Below are positions 1-8,415 of a stretch of 15,957 nucleotides of DNA, piece by piece. The stretch covers positions 1 to 15,957 of the forward strand of contig NZ_CAMXYR010000034.1 of assembly GCF_947253225.1 (NCBI RefSeq), read 5' to 3'. Position numbers and translations under genes: made by a program. The notes under the pieces are model-generated. The model ran no database searches, was not told the DNA's origin, and worked only from the letters and a program-made list of their open reading frames with translations. This stretch comes from an uncultured Anaerococcus sp. (lineage in GTDB: Bacteria > Bacillota > Clostridia > Tissierellales > Peptoniphilaceae). The first letter of the stretch is position 1. Every line of letters begins with the position of its first letter.

Positions 1-174
1 ACTTCTGTCTGATGCGTGATTTATTTTGTCCTTATCTTCCGATAAGAATCATTGTTATATAAAGAAATTAACTAAGGTTTTTAGTTGTTTTCGTTTACAT
101 CTTATATAACTTTCGTTATATAGATCGTTGATATTAATTTTTAAAGGTTCATGTCATTCGCTCATCGCGTTGAC
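1..174 (-). promoter_or_regulatory. Structured untranslated leader running off the left edge of the window
   Basis: No ORF of note lies here. On the minus strand the predicted transcript from the promoter at 181-209 starts near 174 and folds into several local hairpins. One is an 8-bp stem at 103-122 (TATATAAC/GTTATATA) closed by a GAAA loop. One is a 6-bp stem at 31-46 (CTTATC/GATAAG) closed by a GGAA loop. One is a 6-bp stem at 70-86 (AACTAA/TTAGTT). A weaker imperfect stem lies at 153-174. Both four-base loops are of GNRA type only on the minus strand, which agrees with the direction of the promoters. A long untranslated leader behind tandem strong promoters is typical of rRNA or tRNA operons, but the RNA gene itself is not in the window, so the identity is inferred. 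No boxA-like antitermination sequence was recognised. Confidence 0.5.
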
Positions 175-180
175 TATTAT

Positions 181-209
181 ATAGTACCACGGATATTTTT
201 TCTTGTCAA
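181..209 (-). promoter_or_regulatory. Sigma-A type promoter P2 reading out of the window
   Basis: On the minus strand there is a perfect -35 box TTGACA (204-209), a 17-base spacer, and a -10 box TACTAT (181-186). The region just upstream (about 210-240) is A-tract rich on this strand, like an UP element. The predicted start is near 174. It lies 95 bp downstream of a second promoter of the same quality. The infC promoter at 14501-14529 has the same -35, spacer length and -10. Confidence 0.8.
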
Positions 210-275
210 GCTTTTTTTGAATTTTTTTATTTAATTCTTTATTTTGTGCTTGCCAATATCGCAATGACAATTTAT

Positions 276-304
276 ATATTACACTAGTGCTTTTCTTTTG
301 TCAA
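276..304 (-). promoter_or_regulatory. Sigma-A type promoter P1, tandem with P2
   Basis: On the minus strand there is TTGACA (299-304), a 17-base spacer and TAATAT (276-281). The -35 box begins 12 bases after the end of the terminator stem of the upstream operon, so the terminator's T-run and following A-rich bases sit where an UP element would be. Two consensus promoters in tandem pointing the same way suggest a growth-regulated stable RNA operon. Confidence 0.75.
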
Positions 305-310
305 ATTTTT

Positions 311-350
311 TATTTAAAAAATCACCTAACCATTGGGTTAGGTGATTTTT
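311..350 (-). terminator. Intrinsic terminator of the pheS-to-TPR operon
   Basis: A perfect 15-bp inverted repeat (arms 317-331 and 336-350, core ATCACCTAACC) with a 4-base loop is followed on the minus strand by a T-run. It begins only 7 bases after the stop codon of the TPR gene, so it closes the long minus-strand operon. Confidence 0.92.
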
Positions 351-357
351 CCTGTTT

Positions 358-1455
358 TTATATATTAAATTGATTTTTAAGTATGTTAAGGTTCCTTAGA
401 ATTTCTTCTGTTAGGTCGTCATAGGTTAGTAAACTGTCTATATCTTTTTTCGCTTGAGCCAAATTTCCTAGGCTTAAATTTATTTGTATTTTGTTGTAGG
501 TAAGCCTTGGATCTTCAGGGTATTTTTTTAGGCCCTCTTGAATTATTGTCAAGGCTTTTTCTACTTCTCTGTTCATGTATAGACTTATAGCATAATCATT
601 ATAGGCTTCTCTAAAGTCTGCTCCTTCATTTAAGCCATTTCTAAAGGCCATTATAGAGTTTTCGTACTGGCCAAGGTTTTGGTAGCTAACTCCTAAGTAG
701 TAGTATGCATCAGCCCTTTTGTGCTGGGATAGGATTCCTGTTAATTTTATAATTGCTTCGTTATAATTTCCTTTTCCTATATAATACAAGGCTTCTTCTA
801 TTTCTGCATTATCGTTTATTTCTCTAAGTTTATCCCTTACTTCTTCCTTAGCAGCTTCCACGTCTGTTCTTCTTAGGGCATTGTTGTAATAGTTTCTAGC
901 CTTTAGGTATTCACCTAAGTTAGTATATATGTTTCCTAGTTCGTAGTAAGCTATAGCAAAATCTTCATTAGAACTTATTAGTTCTTGTAATATCCTTAAA
1001 GCTTCCCTAACAAAATCATCTTTTTCTTTTATTTCTTCTCTGTATGCCATTGGCCAAAGAAGTCTTGCATAGTTATATGAATTATACTTATCTAAAGGGT
1101 TTAGAATGTATCCACCTCTCAATAGGAGTAGGGCTTTCTCATAATCTTCATCCATTACCCTAATTGCTCTTGAGGATGAAAAATTAGTAATATCTTCTAG
1201 GTAGTGGTTTAAAACGTTTATATATTCATAATTATGAATAAAGTCTTGGTCAGCTCCAATGTTTATAAGCATGCCTTCGAGAATCAGGTCGAGATTTATT
1301 TTATTTGCCATCTCCCCTGTCATCAGACCTTTTTTCATATCGTCCATATAGATAGGAAGGGGCAAATCTCCTAAGAGTTCATAGGACGCTCCTTCTTTAA
1401 GGTCAATATATCCTAGTTTTTCTACATATTTTCTAAAATAATTGTCTAATTTCAA
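358..1455 (-). CDS. Tetratricopeptide repeat (TPR) protein, function unknown
   Basis: This 365-residue protein has no signal peptide or membrane segment, so it is probably cytoplasmic. The N-terminal ~150 residues match no family I recognise. From about residue 165 to 350 there are roughly five TPR units, the clearest being residues 167-200 (YYELGNIYTNLGEYLKARNY) and 248-281 (AYYYLGVSYQNLGQYENSI). These have the W/L-G-Y-A-P spacing of the family and imply a protein-binding superhelix. The start is a TTG: AGAGG lies 8 bases upstream and overlaps the stop of the preceding gene, and the next in-frame Met is at residue 37. It is the last gene of the operon, 4 bases after the membrane-protein gene and directly before the terminator. 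A partner role for the membrane protein is inferred from linkage only. Confidence 0.85.
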   Translation of the reverse strand: MKLDNYFRKYVEKLGYIDLKEGASYELLGDLPLPIYMDDMKKGLMTGEMANKINLDLILEGMLINIGADQDFIHNYEYINVLNHYLEDITNFSSSRAIRVMDEDYEKALLLLRGGYILNPLDKYNSYNYARLLWPMAYREEIKEKDDFVREALRILQELISSNEDFAIAYYELGNIYTNLGEYLKARNYYNNALRRTDVEAAKEEVRDKLREINDNAEIEEALYYIGKGNYNEAIIKLTGILSQHKRADAYYYLGVSYQNLGQYENSIMAFRNGLNEGADFREAYNDYAISLYMNREVEKALTIIQEGLKKYPEDPRLTYNKIQINLSLGNLAQAKKDIDSLLTYDDLTEEILRNLNILKNQFNI

Positions 1456-1459
1456 AGTT

Positions 1460-2152
1460 TTATCCTCTCATAAATTTTCTTTGTCTATATGGATGTTCGT
1501 CCGTGTATTTGAAGATATGACCTCTAATCACGCAGAAAAATGTTCGAATAACTGCAATTATAATGATTGTTATAAGAGTATTTATTCCTAGCCCCTGTAA
1601 GTTCATCATTAATAAGCTTTCTACTAATATAAAAATTGCTGAAATTAATCCGTAGGTAAGGGGATTGTCTATAACAAATTTCACTGATGAGCTCACTGCA
1701 TAAAAACCGTGTTTGTTTCCTATATATACTTCTTCAAGCAAGGCAGATGTTAAAAGTTTCACTATGAAGCTCACCACAAAAGCACCTCTTTGGCTTGCCC
1801 CCATAACTAGCATATCTACTAATAAATTTATTATATAGAGATAGAACATAGTGCTTAGTAGTGGTTGAAAAAATGTATTTATGGATGTCTGTACAGATTT
1901 TTTCCCTGGGTTTCCATAAATAACAACAGCTCTTAAAGCTTGGACAACAAAGCTAAGGACTAAAACATCTACTAGATAATTTACGAACCCACCGATGCTT
2001 CCAAAAGCTGAAATTCCGAGCATTCCTGTGTCTTGTAAGATTAATCTAAGTAATATAAAGGCAAATACCAAGTAGACCTTGCCCAGCTTGGAGAAAGTTG
2101 CCTTTAGAGCATAGGATGATACTTGGATAAAGTCCTTTACTAGGTCTCTCAT
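1460..2152 (-). CDS. Polytopic membrane protein of unknown function
   Basis: This 230-residue hydrophobic protein has about six predicted membrane segments, near residues 24-40, 52-77, 95-117, 123-141, 167-184 and 188-208. The N-terminus is short and basic, and the tail is hydrophilic and positively charged (residues 210-230, with HPYRQRKFMRG), so the C-terminus is probably cytoplasmic. No catalytic motif or known family was recognised. Its ATG overlaps the argS stop codon as TAATG, and GGAG in the end of argS provides the ribosome-binding site, so translation is probably coupled to argS. Its own stop region contains the ribosome-binding site for the TPR gene. This is a hypothetical protein; only the membrane topology is supported. 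Confidence 0.82.
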   Translation of the reverse strand: MRDLVKDFIQVSSYALKATFSKLGKVYLVFAFILLRLILQDTGMLGISAFGSIGGFVNYLVDVLVLSFVVQALRAVVIYGNPGKKSVQTSINTFFQPLLSTMFYLYIINLLVDMLVMGASQRGAFVVSFIVKLLTSALLEEVYIGNKHGFYAVSSSVKFVIDNPLTYGLISAIFILVESLLMMNLQGLGINTLITIIIIAVIRTFFCVIRGHIFKYTDEHPYRQRKFMRG

Positions 2153-3849
2153 TACATCTTCTCCACAGTTTTAATTCCCAATAGTCCTAGAGAACTTTTA
2201 ATTACTAGGGAAGTGGCGTATGTTAGGGCAAGTCTTTCTTCCTTTAATTGGATATCTTCTATATTTATTTGGCAGGTGTTATAGAATTTATTGAAATTTT
2301 TAGCAATTTCTGTGATATGTCTTGTCAAAAGAGAAGGCTCATATTTTTCACATGCCTTGGCTACCACGTCTTTGAAGTTTCCTAAAGATTTTACTAGGGC
2401 AAATTCTTCATCACTCGCGATTTTCTCGAAGGTTGAGATTCTAGGTTCGTTAAAACCTGACTTTCTTAAGACAGACTTAGCTCTTGCATAGGTGTATTGA
2501 ACATAAGGGCCTGTTTCTCCATCAAAGTTTAGGACTTCATCCCAGTCGAATACATAGTCCTTGATTCTATTATTGTATAACTCTTGGAATTTAACAGCAC
2601 CAATTCCTACAACCCTTGCAGTTTCATCAATATTTTCAATCTCGCTATCACGATTTACCATTATTTCTCTAGTTTTGTCGATAGCCTTGTTTAATACATC
2701 TTCTAGAAAAACAACTTGTCCTTTCCTAGTTGACAAAGTTTGGTCTTTAAGACTAACCATGCCAAATGGAATGTGGATACAATCTTTAGAAAATTCATAG
2801 CCCATAAGCTCTAAAATTGCCTTTAACTGTTGGAAGTGTAAGTTTTGTTGAGTTGCTACTACATATAGATTTTCGTCAAAATCATAAACTTTCTTCCTAT
2901 TGATGGCTGTTGCTATATCTCTAGTAATATAAGCAGATGAACCGTTTGACTTGATTATAATTGATGGTGGCAAATCATAAGAAGTTAAGTCTACAATATA
3001 AGCTCCATCGGATTCAACTAATAGATTTTTCTCTTTAAGCTCATTGACAACTGCTGGAATAAATTCTGAGTGGTAAGCCTCACCATTGTAATTATCGAAT
3101 TTGATATCCAAAAGCTTGTAAACCCTATCAAATTCATTGAAGGAAATCTCCTTAAACCAAGACCAGAGTCTTACAGCTTCCTCTTCTCCATTTTCAAGAT
3201 TTTTGAACTCTAATCTAGCTTCATCCATCATTTTTTCATCTTTGCTAGCTTCGTTATTGTATCTAACGTAAAGATTTAGAAGTTCCTTTATCGGATTTTC
3301 CTTAAGCTTATCATCATCTCCCCAAAGTTTGTAGGCAGCAATCATAGTTCCAAATTGGGTACCATAATCTCCTATATAGTTGCTAGCTATAGTCTTGTAT
3401 CCCATAAATTCGTGGATATTTCTTAGGGCATCTCCTATTACTGTTGAACGAATGTGGCCGATATGAAAAGGTTTAGCAATGTTTACAGATGAAAACTCTA
3501 CAATTCTCGTCTTGCCCTTACCAAACTCACTTCTTCCATAGGCTTCTTTTTTATCAATTATCTCATTTAGAATCTTTTCTTCATAAGTTTGTCTATCTAG
3601 GAAAAAATTAATGTAAGCATTTAAACTTTCAATCCTAGAAAAACCATCAATTTCCAAGTTTTGACTAAGTTCTCCTGCAATCATAGCAGGATTTTTCCTC
3701 ATAACTTTAGCAAGCGAAAAACATGGGAAAGAATAATCTCCCATATTATCTTGAGGAGGTATTTCGATTAGTTTATATATCTCTTCATAGGTTAATCCTA
3801 TGTCTTTTTTTTCTATTTCTTTTGCAATTTTTTCTTTAAAATCAGTCAT
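2152..3849 (-). CDS. argS: Arginyl-tRNA synthetase
   Basis: Class I aminoacyl-tRNA synthetase charging tRNA-Arg with arginine in the cytoplasm. The 565-residue length is normal. An N-terminal additional domain is followed by the catalytic Rossmann core with the HIGH motif (residues 129-132, in AKPFHIGHIRST) and the KMSKS-equivalent loop STRKG (373-377). The C-terminal anticodon-binding helical domain starts near 435 (GPYVQYTYARAKSVLRK) and the protein ends in the family-typical LGIKTVEKM. I chose the ATG at 3849, which has AGAGG 4 bases upstream. A TTG 18 bases further upstream keeps the frame open but has no ribosome-binding site and would overlap mutS2. It lies 10 bases after the mutS2 stop and overlaps the next gene by one base (TAATG). 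Confidence 0.97.
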   Translation of the reverse strand: MTDFKEKIAKEIEKKDIGLTYEEIYKLIEIPPQDNMGDYSFPCFSLAKVMRKNPAMIAGELSQNLEIDGFSRIESLNAYINFFLDRQTYEEKILNEIIDKKEAYGRSEFGKGKTRIVEFSSVNIAKPFHIGHIRSTVIGDALRNIHEFMGYKTIASNYIGDYGTQFGTMIAAYKLWGDDDKLKENPIKELLNLYVRYNNEASKDEKMMDEARLEFKNLENGEEEAVRLWSWFKEISFNEFDRVYKLLDIKFDNYNGEAYHSEFIPAVVNELKEKNLLVESDGAYIVDLTSYDLPPSIIIKSNGSSAYITRDIATAINRKKVYDFDENLYVVATQQNLHFQQLKAILELMGYEFSKDCIHIPFGMVSLKDQTLSTRKGQVVFLEDVLNKAIDKTREIMVNRDSEIENIDETARVVGIGAVKFQELYNNRIKDYVFDWDEVLNFDGETGPYVQYTYARAKSVLRKSGFNEPRISTFEKIASDEEFALVKSLGNFKDVVAKACEKYEPSLLTRHITEIAKNFNKFYNTCQINIEDIQLKEERLALTYATSLVIKSSLGLLGIKTVEKM

Positions 3850-3859
3850 TTTGCCTCTC

Positions 3860-6205
3860 TTATCCAAATGTTACAATAGTAACTCCATATCCGCCTTCCT
3901 TATCATCGCCGAATCTAAAATCACTTATTCTCCTATCACCTTCAAGAATTTCGTTAACTCCCTTAATCAAAGCTCCTGTTCCCTTACCATGGATTATTTT
4001 AGCCTTGGCAAGGCCTGCAAGCATTGCATCATCGAGATACTTATCCAGATTTCTAATCGCCTCATCGTATCTTTGTCCTCTTAGGTCAAGGGTTGGCGAT
4101 ATATACATAGCCTTTTTAGTATTATACACTTTTGTAAGGTTCTTTTCTGTTTGGTTTTCTCCCTTGATTTTTGTAACATTTTTTATATTTGAATCCATCT
4201 TTAGGATTCCCATCTGAACTTTAATATTTCCCTTGCTATCTGGAGCTTCAATTACTTCAGCTTTTTCATTTATCCCTGCAATAATTACCATATCTCCAAC
4301 TTTAAGACTCTTAGGAATATTTGATGACTTAGCTAGAGATAATTTATCACCTTCTCTTTCTATGCGACCTTCCTTGTATTTATTCCTAATCTTATTAAGA
4401 GACCTATCTATATCAGAAGTATTGGAATTACGAGATTTTTTAGCTTCTTTGAGCATTTCTTGACTTCTCTTATTTGCCTTAGCTAAAATTTCATTAGCCT
4501 TATCTTCAGCTTCCTTGATTATATCTTCTTCTTTTCTTTCAAGTCTCTTTGATTTTTCCTTTAACTCATTCCTAATTCTTGCAATTTCTTTCTTGTAGTC
4601 GTCAATTTCCCTGTTCTTATCTTCGATTTCTTTCTTGTCTTCTTCAATTTCTGCTAGAATCTTATTTATATTTCTTGTATCTTCTCCAATAAGATTCTTT
4701 GCATTTTGTAGAATTTCTAAGGGAAGACCTAGTCTTTTTGATATTTCAAAAGCGTTGGACTTGCCTGGCGTTCCTATTTCTAGCTTATAGGTTGGGGATA
4801 GGGTGTTTACATCAAATTCAACTGATGCATTCATAACTCCTGAAGTCTCTACAGCATAATATTTTAATTCACTGTAGTGGGTTGTCGTAAAGGTCATAAC
4901 TCCTTTTTGTGTTAGGTAATTTAGGATAGCTATGGCAAGGGCGGCTCCTTCAACAGGATCTGTTCCAGACCCGATTTCGTCAAGTAGAACTAGTGAAGAT
5001 GGTGTCGCCTTATCTAATATCCTAACTATGTTGGTTAGGGATGCAGAAAAAGTTGAAAGACTCATCTCTATTGATTGGGTATCTCCAATATCTACAAATA
5101 TATCATCAAAAACGCAAACCTTACTTCCTTCAAGAGCAGGAATAAAAAGAGCAGTTTGTGCCATGGCAGAAATAAGACCAACTGTCTTTAGACTTACAGT
5201 CTTACCTCCAGTATTTGGTCCAGTAATAATAAGAGTTGTATAGCTTCCTCCAATCTTTACATCAATTGGTACAACTTTTCCAGAAAGAAGTGGATGTCTA
5301 GCTTCTCTTATATCCAGAATTTTTTCATCATTTATTATAGGTAAGCTCATCTCTTTTTCTAGAGCAAATTTCGCCTTGGATTGAAGAAAGTCAATTCTTG
5401 CTATTAGTTTTTGATTTTCCAAAAGTTCAACATCAAAAGCTTGGGCTATCCTTGAAAGTCTGTCGAGAATTTTTCTAATCTCTTCATCTTCCTTAATTTC
5501 AAGGTCTCTAAGTTGGTTGTTAAGTTCTACTATAGCGGCTGGTTCAATAAAAAGGGTATTGCCAGAAGAAGATTTGTCGTGGACAATTCCTCCAATGACA
5601 GCTCTCTTGTTGGTCTTTACAGGAACTACATACCTTCCATCTCTTACAGATACAACCCTATCTTGGAGAGCATCTTCATATTTGGATGAGGATATATATG
5701 AATTTAACTTAATCCTTATATCACTTTCTTTTCTTTGCTTTTGCCTTCTTATATTCCTAAGCGTCGAAGAAGCATTATCTGAAATCTCTTCTTCATTTAT
5801 TATAGAACGGTCGATTTCATTTTTAAGAAAATCATTAGTAGAAATTCTAGCAAAAATATCTCCAATTAGTGAATCATCAATACTTTCTCCATAGTCTTTG
5901 AGGTAGGTTGATACCCTAAGAAGATCAAGTATTTTTAATAATTCACTCGGCTCTAAAATTCCATTTTTCCTGATATAGGCAACTATTTCCCTGAGGTCAA
6001 CAAGACCAAATAAATCTATATTTCCATTTTTTCTTATGACCTTCTCCATAGCTTGAGCATAGTTTAATTCTTGGTTAATGTAGTCAATATCGCTAGAAGG
6101 TCTCAAGGCCATGATTTGTTTCTTTACCAAATTTGACCTAGCATATCGAGAAAGCTTGGCTAATATTTTTTCATATTCTAAAACTTGTAGGGTTCTTTCT
6201 TGCAT
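3860..6205 (-). CDS. mutS2: MutS2: ribosome-splitting / anti-recombination ATPase with Smr domain
   Basis: This 781-residue protein is full length for the family. It lacks the mismatch-recognition domain of MutS1. It has a core/clamp region (about 1-290), an ABC-type ATPase domain with Walker A GPNTGGKT (329-336), Walker B ending LLDE (407-410) and a switch region TTHYSELK (441-448). A long charged coiled coil (about 510-600) and a small KOW-like segment (about 634-670) follow. The C-terminal Smr domain carries both signature motifs, LDLRG (706-710) and HGKGTG (739-744). Homologues bind collided ribosomes and split them for quality control; suppression of homologous recombination is also reported in some species. 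The ATG overlaps the stop of the U32 gene (TAATG), with AGAGGTG 7 bases upstream. The key residues all look intact. Confidence 0.97.
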   Translation of the reverse strand: MQERTLQVLEYEKILAKLSRYARSNLVKKQIMALRPSSDIDYINQELNYAQAMEKVIRKNGNIDLFGLVDLREIVAYIRKNGILEPSELLKILDLLRVSTYLKDYGESIDDSLIGDIFARISTNDFLKNEIDRSIINEEEISDNASSTLRNIRRQKQRKESDIRIKLNSYISSSKYEDALQDRVVSVRDGRYVVPVKTNKRAVIGGIVHDKSSSGNTLFIEPAAIVELNNQLRDLEIKEDEEIRKILDRLSRIAQAFDVELLENQKLIARIDFLQSKAKFALEKEMSLPIINDEKILDIREARHPLLSGKVVPIDVKIGGSYTTLIITGPNTGGKTVSLKTVGLISAMAQTALFIPALEGSKVCVFDDIFVDIGDTQSIEMSLSTFSASLTNIVRILDKATPSSLVLLDEIGSGTDPVEGAALAIAILNYLTQKGVMTFTTTHYSELKYYAVETSGVMNASVEFDVNTLSPTYKLEIGTPGKSNAFEISKRLGLPLEILQNAKNLIGEDTRNINKILAEIEEDKKEIEDKNREIDDYKKEIARIRNELKEKSKRLERKEEDIIKEAEDKANEILAKANKRSQEMLKEAKKSRNSNTSDIDRSLNKIRNKYKEGRIEREGDKLSLAKSSNIPKSLKVGDMVIIAGINEKAEVIEAPDSKGNIKVQMGILKMDSNIKNVTKIKGENQTEKNLTKVYNTKKAMYISPTLDLRGQRYDEAIRNLDKYLDDAMLAGLAKAKIIHGKGTGALIKGVNEILEGDRRISDFRFGDDKEGGYGVTIVTFG

Positions 6206-8415
6206 TAAATAACACCTCTGTCGTAATTAATATTGTCAATTTTTTTACCTTTACAAAAGTCGTCTAAGTCATCATCTGTAAATACAGAGACAAGGATAGA
6301 AACATGAGCTTTAAATTTATCTAAATCAACCTTACTGGCTTTATCTGGATAAATAATCGAAATTCCATCTTCTCTAAGAATCCTTAACTTACTTCCACCT
6401 TCATTAACCATTTGACCATAGCTGAACTTACATGATTCGCACCCACTGAGACCACATTTTTTAATCGCAGAAAAAGGACAGTGTCTCATATTCATAAGTT
6501 CAATCCTACCATACCCCAAGGCTTCAACAGGAAAATACTTAGAATTCTGGTTAATATTTGAAAAAGTTTCTTCGACTGATGAACAAATCATTTCAGCGAA
6601 AGTTTTGTAAAACTTGTAAGTATAGCTATTAAAGACATTCATATACCTTCCTATCCTTATTTTTATCCCATTTTTCCTAAAATCTTCTACGAAATTTAGA
6701 TCCCTGTAGTTATTAAAGATAACTCCCTTGATATTTTTCTCCTTAATAAAAGAAATGAGCTTATGTATATCATAATCCTCATGAGCTAGAAGGTTTAGGT
6801 AAAGATTAAAGCTCTTATACTTTTCATCATAGGAATTTATATAAATATTATCAAAATCTCTGAGTTTGGCTGGGTTTATTGCCGTGGTTTTTAGTTCAAT
6901 ATTAATCTGCCTCTTTGTATCAACGATATTTTTAGGGCTTTCTAGGTCAATACTAATAGCTTTTCTGTGGTAGGTCTTTAAAATTTCTTCCTTGAGTTTT
7001 TCGACTCCACCTCTCCTAAGGTCATTTATATCTTTCTTGCTAATAAAAATATTCCCTTCTATATCTACATCAATTTTTCTAGGACTGTAAATCTCATCTC
7101 CAAATTTTGATAGATTTTCTCTTATATCCTCTGGGCTTATTGTAATTTTCTTAGCTTCTTCTAAAACTTTATCAAGTTCATACCTTAGCTCAAAAGTCTT
7201 GTAGCTTAGGGTAAGGCTTGGTTTTTCTCCAAGTACACCCCTAAACTCAAGGCTTATTGGGAGATTTTTGTAGGTGGATAGACCATAATCGAGATTTTTG
7301 GTAAGCCTAGGAGAATTGAGCATCAAAACATCAGAGCCTACCTTTGCGTCTTTATATTTTTCTAGGATAATTCTATCATTTTTTTTATAAGCTTTAGTTG
7401 TTGTAAGGGGGAGTTTCTTGTTTTTATCTGTTGTTATTTCGAGATTATCACCAAGAACTAGGTCAGATGTGCTAATAAAGAATCTCTCCCTGCCATTTTT
7501 TTCAACTTTTCCAACACTTCTGTGCTTGTTGTCTTTCTCAAGAGTTATATAATCTCTATTTTGACCAAAAATGAATCCTTTGGTATACCCCCTATTTGAA
7601 ATATCTCTCAAATCAGTTTGCTTATAGGATTTGCCATCAACTTTTTCCTTATAATTTTTAACTACATTAAAAACATATTCAGGAGTTTTCATCCTGCCTT
7701 CTATCTTAAAACAATCGATGCCTAGACCTATAAGGTCATCAAGCTTATCTATAACATTGAGGTCTTTCATGTTGAGAAAGTAATCCTTGGCTAGAGTTTT
7801 TCCAGCAGATTCCAATTGGTACTTTTGTCTGCAAATTCCTGCACACCTACCCCTATTTGCTGAACGAGCTCCAAAATAGGAGCTCATCAAACATTCTCCA
7901 GAATAGGAAACGCAAAGAGAACCATGAACAAAAACTTCCTTTTCCACGGGCAGATTTGCAATTTTTCTAAGTTCTTCAATCGGCGTTTCACGGGCAATAA
8001 CGACCCTATCAAAGCCAAGATTCATCAGAGCCTTAGCTCCGTAATAATCCCTTACAGCCATCTGGGTAGAGGCATGAAGGTCAAGTCCTCTTAGTTTGTC
8101 TTTGAGAATGGTAAAAAGTCCCAAATCTTGAATAATCAAAGCATCAACCCCATATTCATAGAGTTTTTGAGCGTAAGATACAGCCTTAGCAATTTCTTCA
8201 TCCTTAATTAAGATATTCATAGTTACAAAGACCTTCTTGCCAAAAAGATGGATAAGATCAATGTAGTCTTTCACCTGATCTATATCAAAATTTTCGGCAT
8301 AGGCTCTTGCTCCAAAATCGTCGACTGCCATATAGAAACTGTCCGCTCCTGCTGCAAGGCCTGCTTCAAGCATCTGGTAGTTTCCGACTGGGGCTAAGAT
8401 TTCCGCCTTAACCAT
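6205..8415 (-). CDS. U32-family (peptidase-like) protein, probable RNA hydroxylation enzyme
   Basis: This 736-residue protein opens with the U32 fold (KAEILAPVGNYQMLEAGLAAGAD) and carries the U32 signature HGSLCVSYSGECLMSSYFGA. Cys168, Cys175, Cys191 and Cys195 match the pattern that in characterised relatives holds an iron-sulfur cluster. RlhA (23S rRNA 5-hydroxycytidine) and TrhP (tRNA 5-hydroxyuridine) are such relatives, so despite the peptidase name an RNA-modification role is more likely; which RNA is not decidable here. The length suggests the long form with a DUF3656-like C-terminal extension. A second cysteine cluster (646, 654, 659, 662, in HCPFSAIKKCGLSGCESC) may hold another metal. 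The ATG at 8415 overlaps the zapA stop (TGATG) with AAAGGA 8 bases upstream; an adjacent in-frame TTG is less likely. Confidence 0.9.
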   Translation of the reverse strand: MVKAEILAPVGNYQMLEAGLAAGADSFYMAVDDFGARAYAENFDIDQVKDYIDLIHLFGKKVFVTMNILIKDEEIAKAVSYAQKLYEYGVDALIIQDLGLFTILKDKLRGLDLHASTQMAVRDYYGAKALMNLGFDRVVIARETPIEELRKIANLPVEKEVFVHGSLCVSYSGECLMSSYFGARSANRGRCAGICRQKYQLESAGKTLAKDYFLNMKDLNVIDKLDDLIGLGIDCFKIEGRMKTPEYVFNVVKNYKEKVDGKSYKQTDLRDISNRGYTKGFIFGQNRDYITLEKDNKHRSVGKVEKNGRERFFISTSDLVLGDNLEITTDKNKKLPLTTTKAYKKNDRIILEKYKDAKVGSDVLMLNSPRLTKNLDYGLSTYKNLPISLEFRGVLGEKPSLTLSYKTFELRYELDKVLEEAKKITISPEDIRENLSKFGDEIYSPRKIDVDIEGNIFISKKDINDLRRGGVEKLKEEILKTYHRKAISIDLESPKNIVDTKRQINIELKTTAINPAKLRDFDNIYINSYDEKYKSFNLYLNLLAHEDYDIHKLISFIKEKNIKGVIFNNYRDLNFVEDFRKNGIKIRIGRYMNVFNSYTYKFYKTFAEMICSSVEETFSNINQNSKYFPVEALGYGRIELMNMRHCPFSAIKKCGLSGCESCKFSYGQMVNEGGSKLRILREDGISIIYPDKASKVDLDKFKAHVSILVSVFTDDDLDDFCKGKKIDNINYDRGVI

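Noticed and set aside
5..10. CTGTCT near the left end, as possible adapter remnant
   Set aside because: Only six bases match the mosaic end and the following bases (GATGCG) differ, so this is chance.
2310..2340. TTGACA-like box on the minus strand inside argS
   Set aside because: No -10 box lies at 16-18 bases and it is inside a coding region.
3850..3867. An upstream TTG start for argS
   Set aside because: There is no ribosome-binding site for it and it would overlap mutS2; the ATG at 3849 has AGAGG directly upstream.
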